From JAZLDV01 sp045614925 (GTDB taxonomy: Bacteria > Bacillota_I > Bacilli_A > Erysipelotrichales > Coprobacillaceae): a stretch of 6,978 nucleotides of DNA. The DNA lies in assembly GCA_045614925.1 (NCBI GenBank), contig JAZLDV010000064.1:1-6978 (forward strand), written 5' to 3'. Under the pieces are notes generated by a model. It ran no database searches, was not told the origin of the DNA, and saw only the letters and a list, made by a program, of their open reading frames with translations. How positions within the stretch are numbered: the first letter of the stretch is position 1; each line of letters opens with the position of its first letter. The translations under genes were made by a program, and so were the position numbers. Positions 6,211 through 6,978 of this stretch are shown here, piece by piece.

Positions 6211-6954
6211 TTATAGGTAGATATAATAATCAAGAGAAGATCCCTCAATAATATCTACATCCACTTCCTCTTCTAATAATTCTTTTAACTTAGATACCAT
6301 AATATTTTCAACATGATGATTGACATCAACAATAAGCATCTTATAATCATATGCCATTTTCATATTATGATATTTTGTATCACCAGTAATATAAGCATCA
6401 ACTTTACCTAAATACTGATCAATAAGACTCATACCACTACCACCACATAAAGCAATTGTAGAAATTGTATCTTTCACTCCAGCAAATCTAAAATGATTTA
6501 AATGAAAAGACTCTTTAACATGTTCAATGAATTCTTTCACTTCCATAGGCTTAGCAAGCTGCCCATAACGTGAAATCCCATCTTCACCTACATAAATATC
6601 AGTTACACCTAAACATTCCATTAACCACTCATTCATCTTCACATTATCTAAAGCAGTATGAGAACTATAAACAGACACTTTATTTTCAATTGCTTTATAA
6701 ATAAATTGTCCCATAATACTATCTTTAGAAATATTATGAATAGGATCTAACAAAAAAGGATGATGTGTGATAAGCATATCACATCCTTTTTGAATTGCTT
6801 CTTCTAATGAATAAATATCAGCATTTAAACTAATCATAATTTTATGAACATCCTGTGACAAATCACCAACTTGTAAACCACATTTATCCCATTTTTCCTG
6901 TAATTCTAAAGGAAAATGTTTTTCCATAATGTTCACAATATCTCTAACCTTCAT
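6211..6954 (-). CDS. Nif3/YqfO-family dinuclear metal-centre protein (GTP cyclohydrolase I type 2 family annotation)
   Basis: This 247-residue cytoplasmic protein has the Nif3 signature order: W-D-K-C-G-L-Q-V-G (22-30), T-H64-H65-P-F, S-S-H99-T-A-L-D103-N, A-L-C-G-G-S-G (168-174), T-G-D-T-K-Y-H (190-196) and a C-terminal H213-H-V-E216. His64, His65, Asp103, His213 and Glu216 are the probable ligands of the two-metal site found in family structures, which are toroidal hexamers. At 247 residues it is the short form, lacking the PII-like insert that lengthens YqfO of Bacillus to about 370 residues. The biochemical role is not settled despite the common database name. It is the first gene of the visible operon. 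ATG 6952-6954 is preceded by AAGGTG at 6 nt. In many Firmicutes the upstream neighbour is the tRNA methyltransferase gene trmK, which cannot be seen here. Confidence 0.92.
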   Translation of the reverse strand: MKVRDIVNIMEKHFPLELQEKWDKCGLQVGDLSQDVHKIMISLNADIYSLEEAIQKGCDMLITHHPFLLDPIHNISKDSIMGQFIYKAIENKVSVYSSHTALDNVKMNEWLMECLGVTDIYVGEDGISRYGQLAKPMEVKEFIEHVKESFHLNHFRFAGVKDTISTIALCGGSGMSLIDQYLGKVDAYITGDTKYHNMKMAYDYKMLIVDVNHHVENIMVSKLKELLEEEVDVDIIEGSSLDYYIYL

Positions 6955-6960
6955 TTAATT

Positions 6961-6966
6961 CACCTT
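6961..6966 (-). promoter_or_regulatory. Shine-Dalgarno site of the Nif3-family gene
   Basis: AAGGTG on the minus strand lies 6 nt before ATG 6952-6954 and supports this start. The remaining bases to the window edge are too few to identify a promoter or an upstream gene end. Confidence 0.75.
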
Positions 6967-6978
6967 CTATCAATAACT

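Noticed and set aside
6207..6248. TTG start extending the Nudix protein by 13 residues
   Set aside because: It overlaps the Nif3 gene by 38 bp, has no Shine-Dalgarno, and adds residues not seen at the start of the family, whereas ATG 6207-6209 gives the usual N-terminus.
6955..6978. End of an upstream minus-strand gene (possibly trmK)
   Set aside because: Only 24 bases are visible; one frame stays open and would end at a TAG a few codons into the Nif3 gene, but this is far too short to support a call.
1..6978. RNA genes, CRISPR arrays, insertion sequences, phage genes or riboswitches
   Set aside because: There is no direct-repeat/spacer pattern, no transposase-like frame, no tRNA-like cloverleaf and no non-coding stretch longer than about 90 bp in which such features could lie.

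Overview
The window is an AT-rich, low-GC Gram-positive segment. It uses standard stop codons, shows AGAGG-type Shine-Dalgarno sites, has a CcpA-type cre operator, and carries a secreted multi-modular glycosidase with FIVAR and F5/8C (CBM32) modules. This suits a host-associated Firmicute; a gut Erysipelotrichia-like bacterium is my inference from base composition and gene style, not something shown directly. All genes lie on the minus strand.

Right part (5248-6954): a tight housekeeping operon, read right to left. It holds a Nif3/YqfO-family dinuclear-metal protein, a MutT/MutX-like Nudix hydrolase starting 1 nt after the Nif3 stop, and a small P-loop kinase-like protein whose ATG overlaps the Nudix stop by one base (TAATG). 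The operon ends in an intrinsic terminator whose hairpin overlaps the last codons of the kinase gene. Its promoter lies outside the window. The three proteins suggest nucleotide handling or sanitation, but their joint role is not proven.

Intergenic region (5157-5247, about 90 bp): a compact control region for the leftward glycosidase gene. It contains a sigma-A-like promoter, a perfect 14-nt match to the cre consensus placed at the predicted transcription start, an 8-bp inverted repeat bracketing that cre, and a strong Shine-Dalgarno site.

Left part (1-5156): one uninterrupted reading frame of 1718 full codons that runs off the left edge. I read it codon by codon and found no stop or frameshift. 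It encodes a secreted GH20 beta-N-acetylhexosaminidase-type enzyme. Module order is signal peptide, two CBM32, FIVAR, atrophied bacterial Ig-like segment, GH20b, GH20 catalytic domain (Asp767-Glu768), LamG-like, CBM32, helical spacer, CBM32, then at least three FIVAR repeats. The cell-wall anchor, if any, is beyond the edge. The likely role is trimming N-acetylhexosamine-containing host glycans (mucin, glycoprotein or milk-type), with expression shut down when preferred sugars are present.

I saw no RNA genes, CRISPR arrays, insertion sequences or prophage features. I found no clearly undescribed system; the most interesting elements are the glycosidase architecture and its catabolite-control region.
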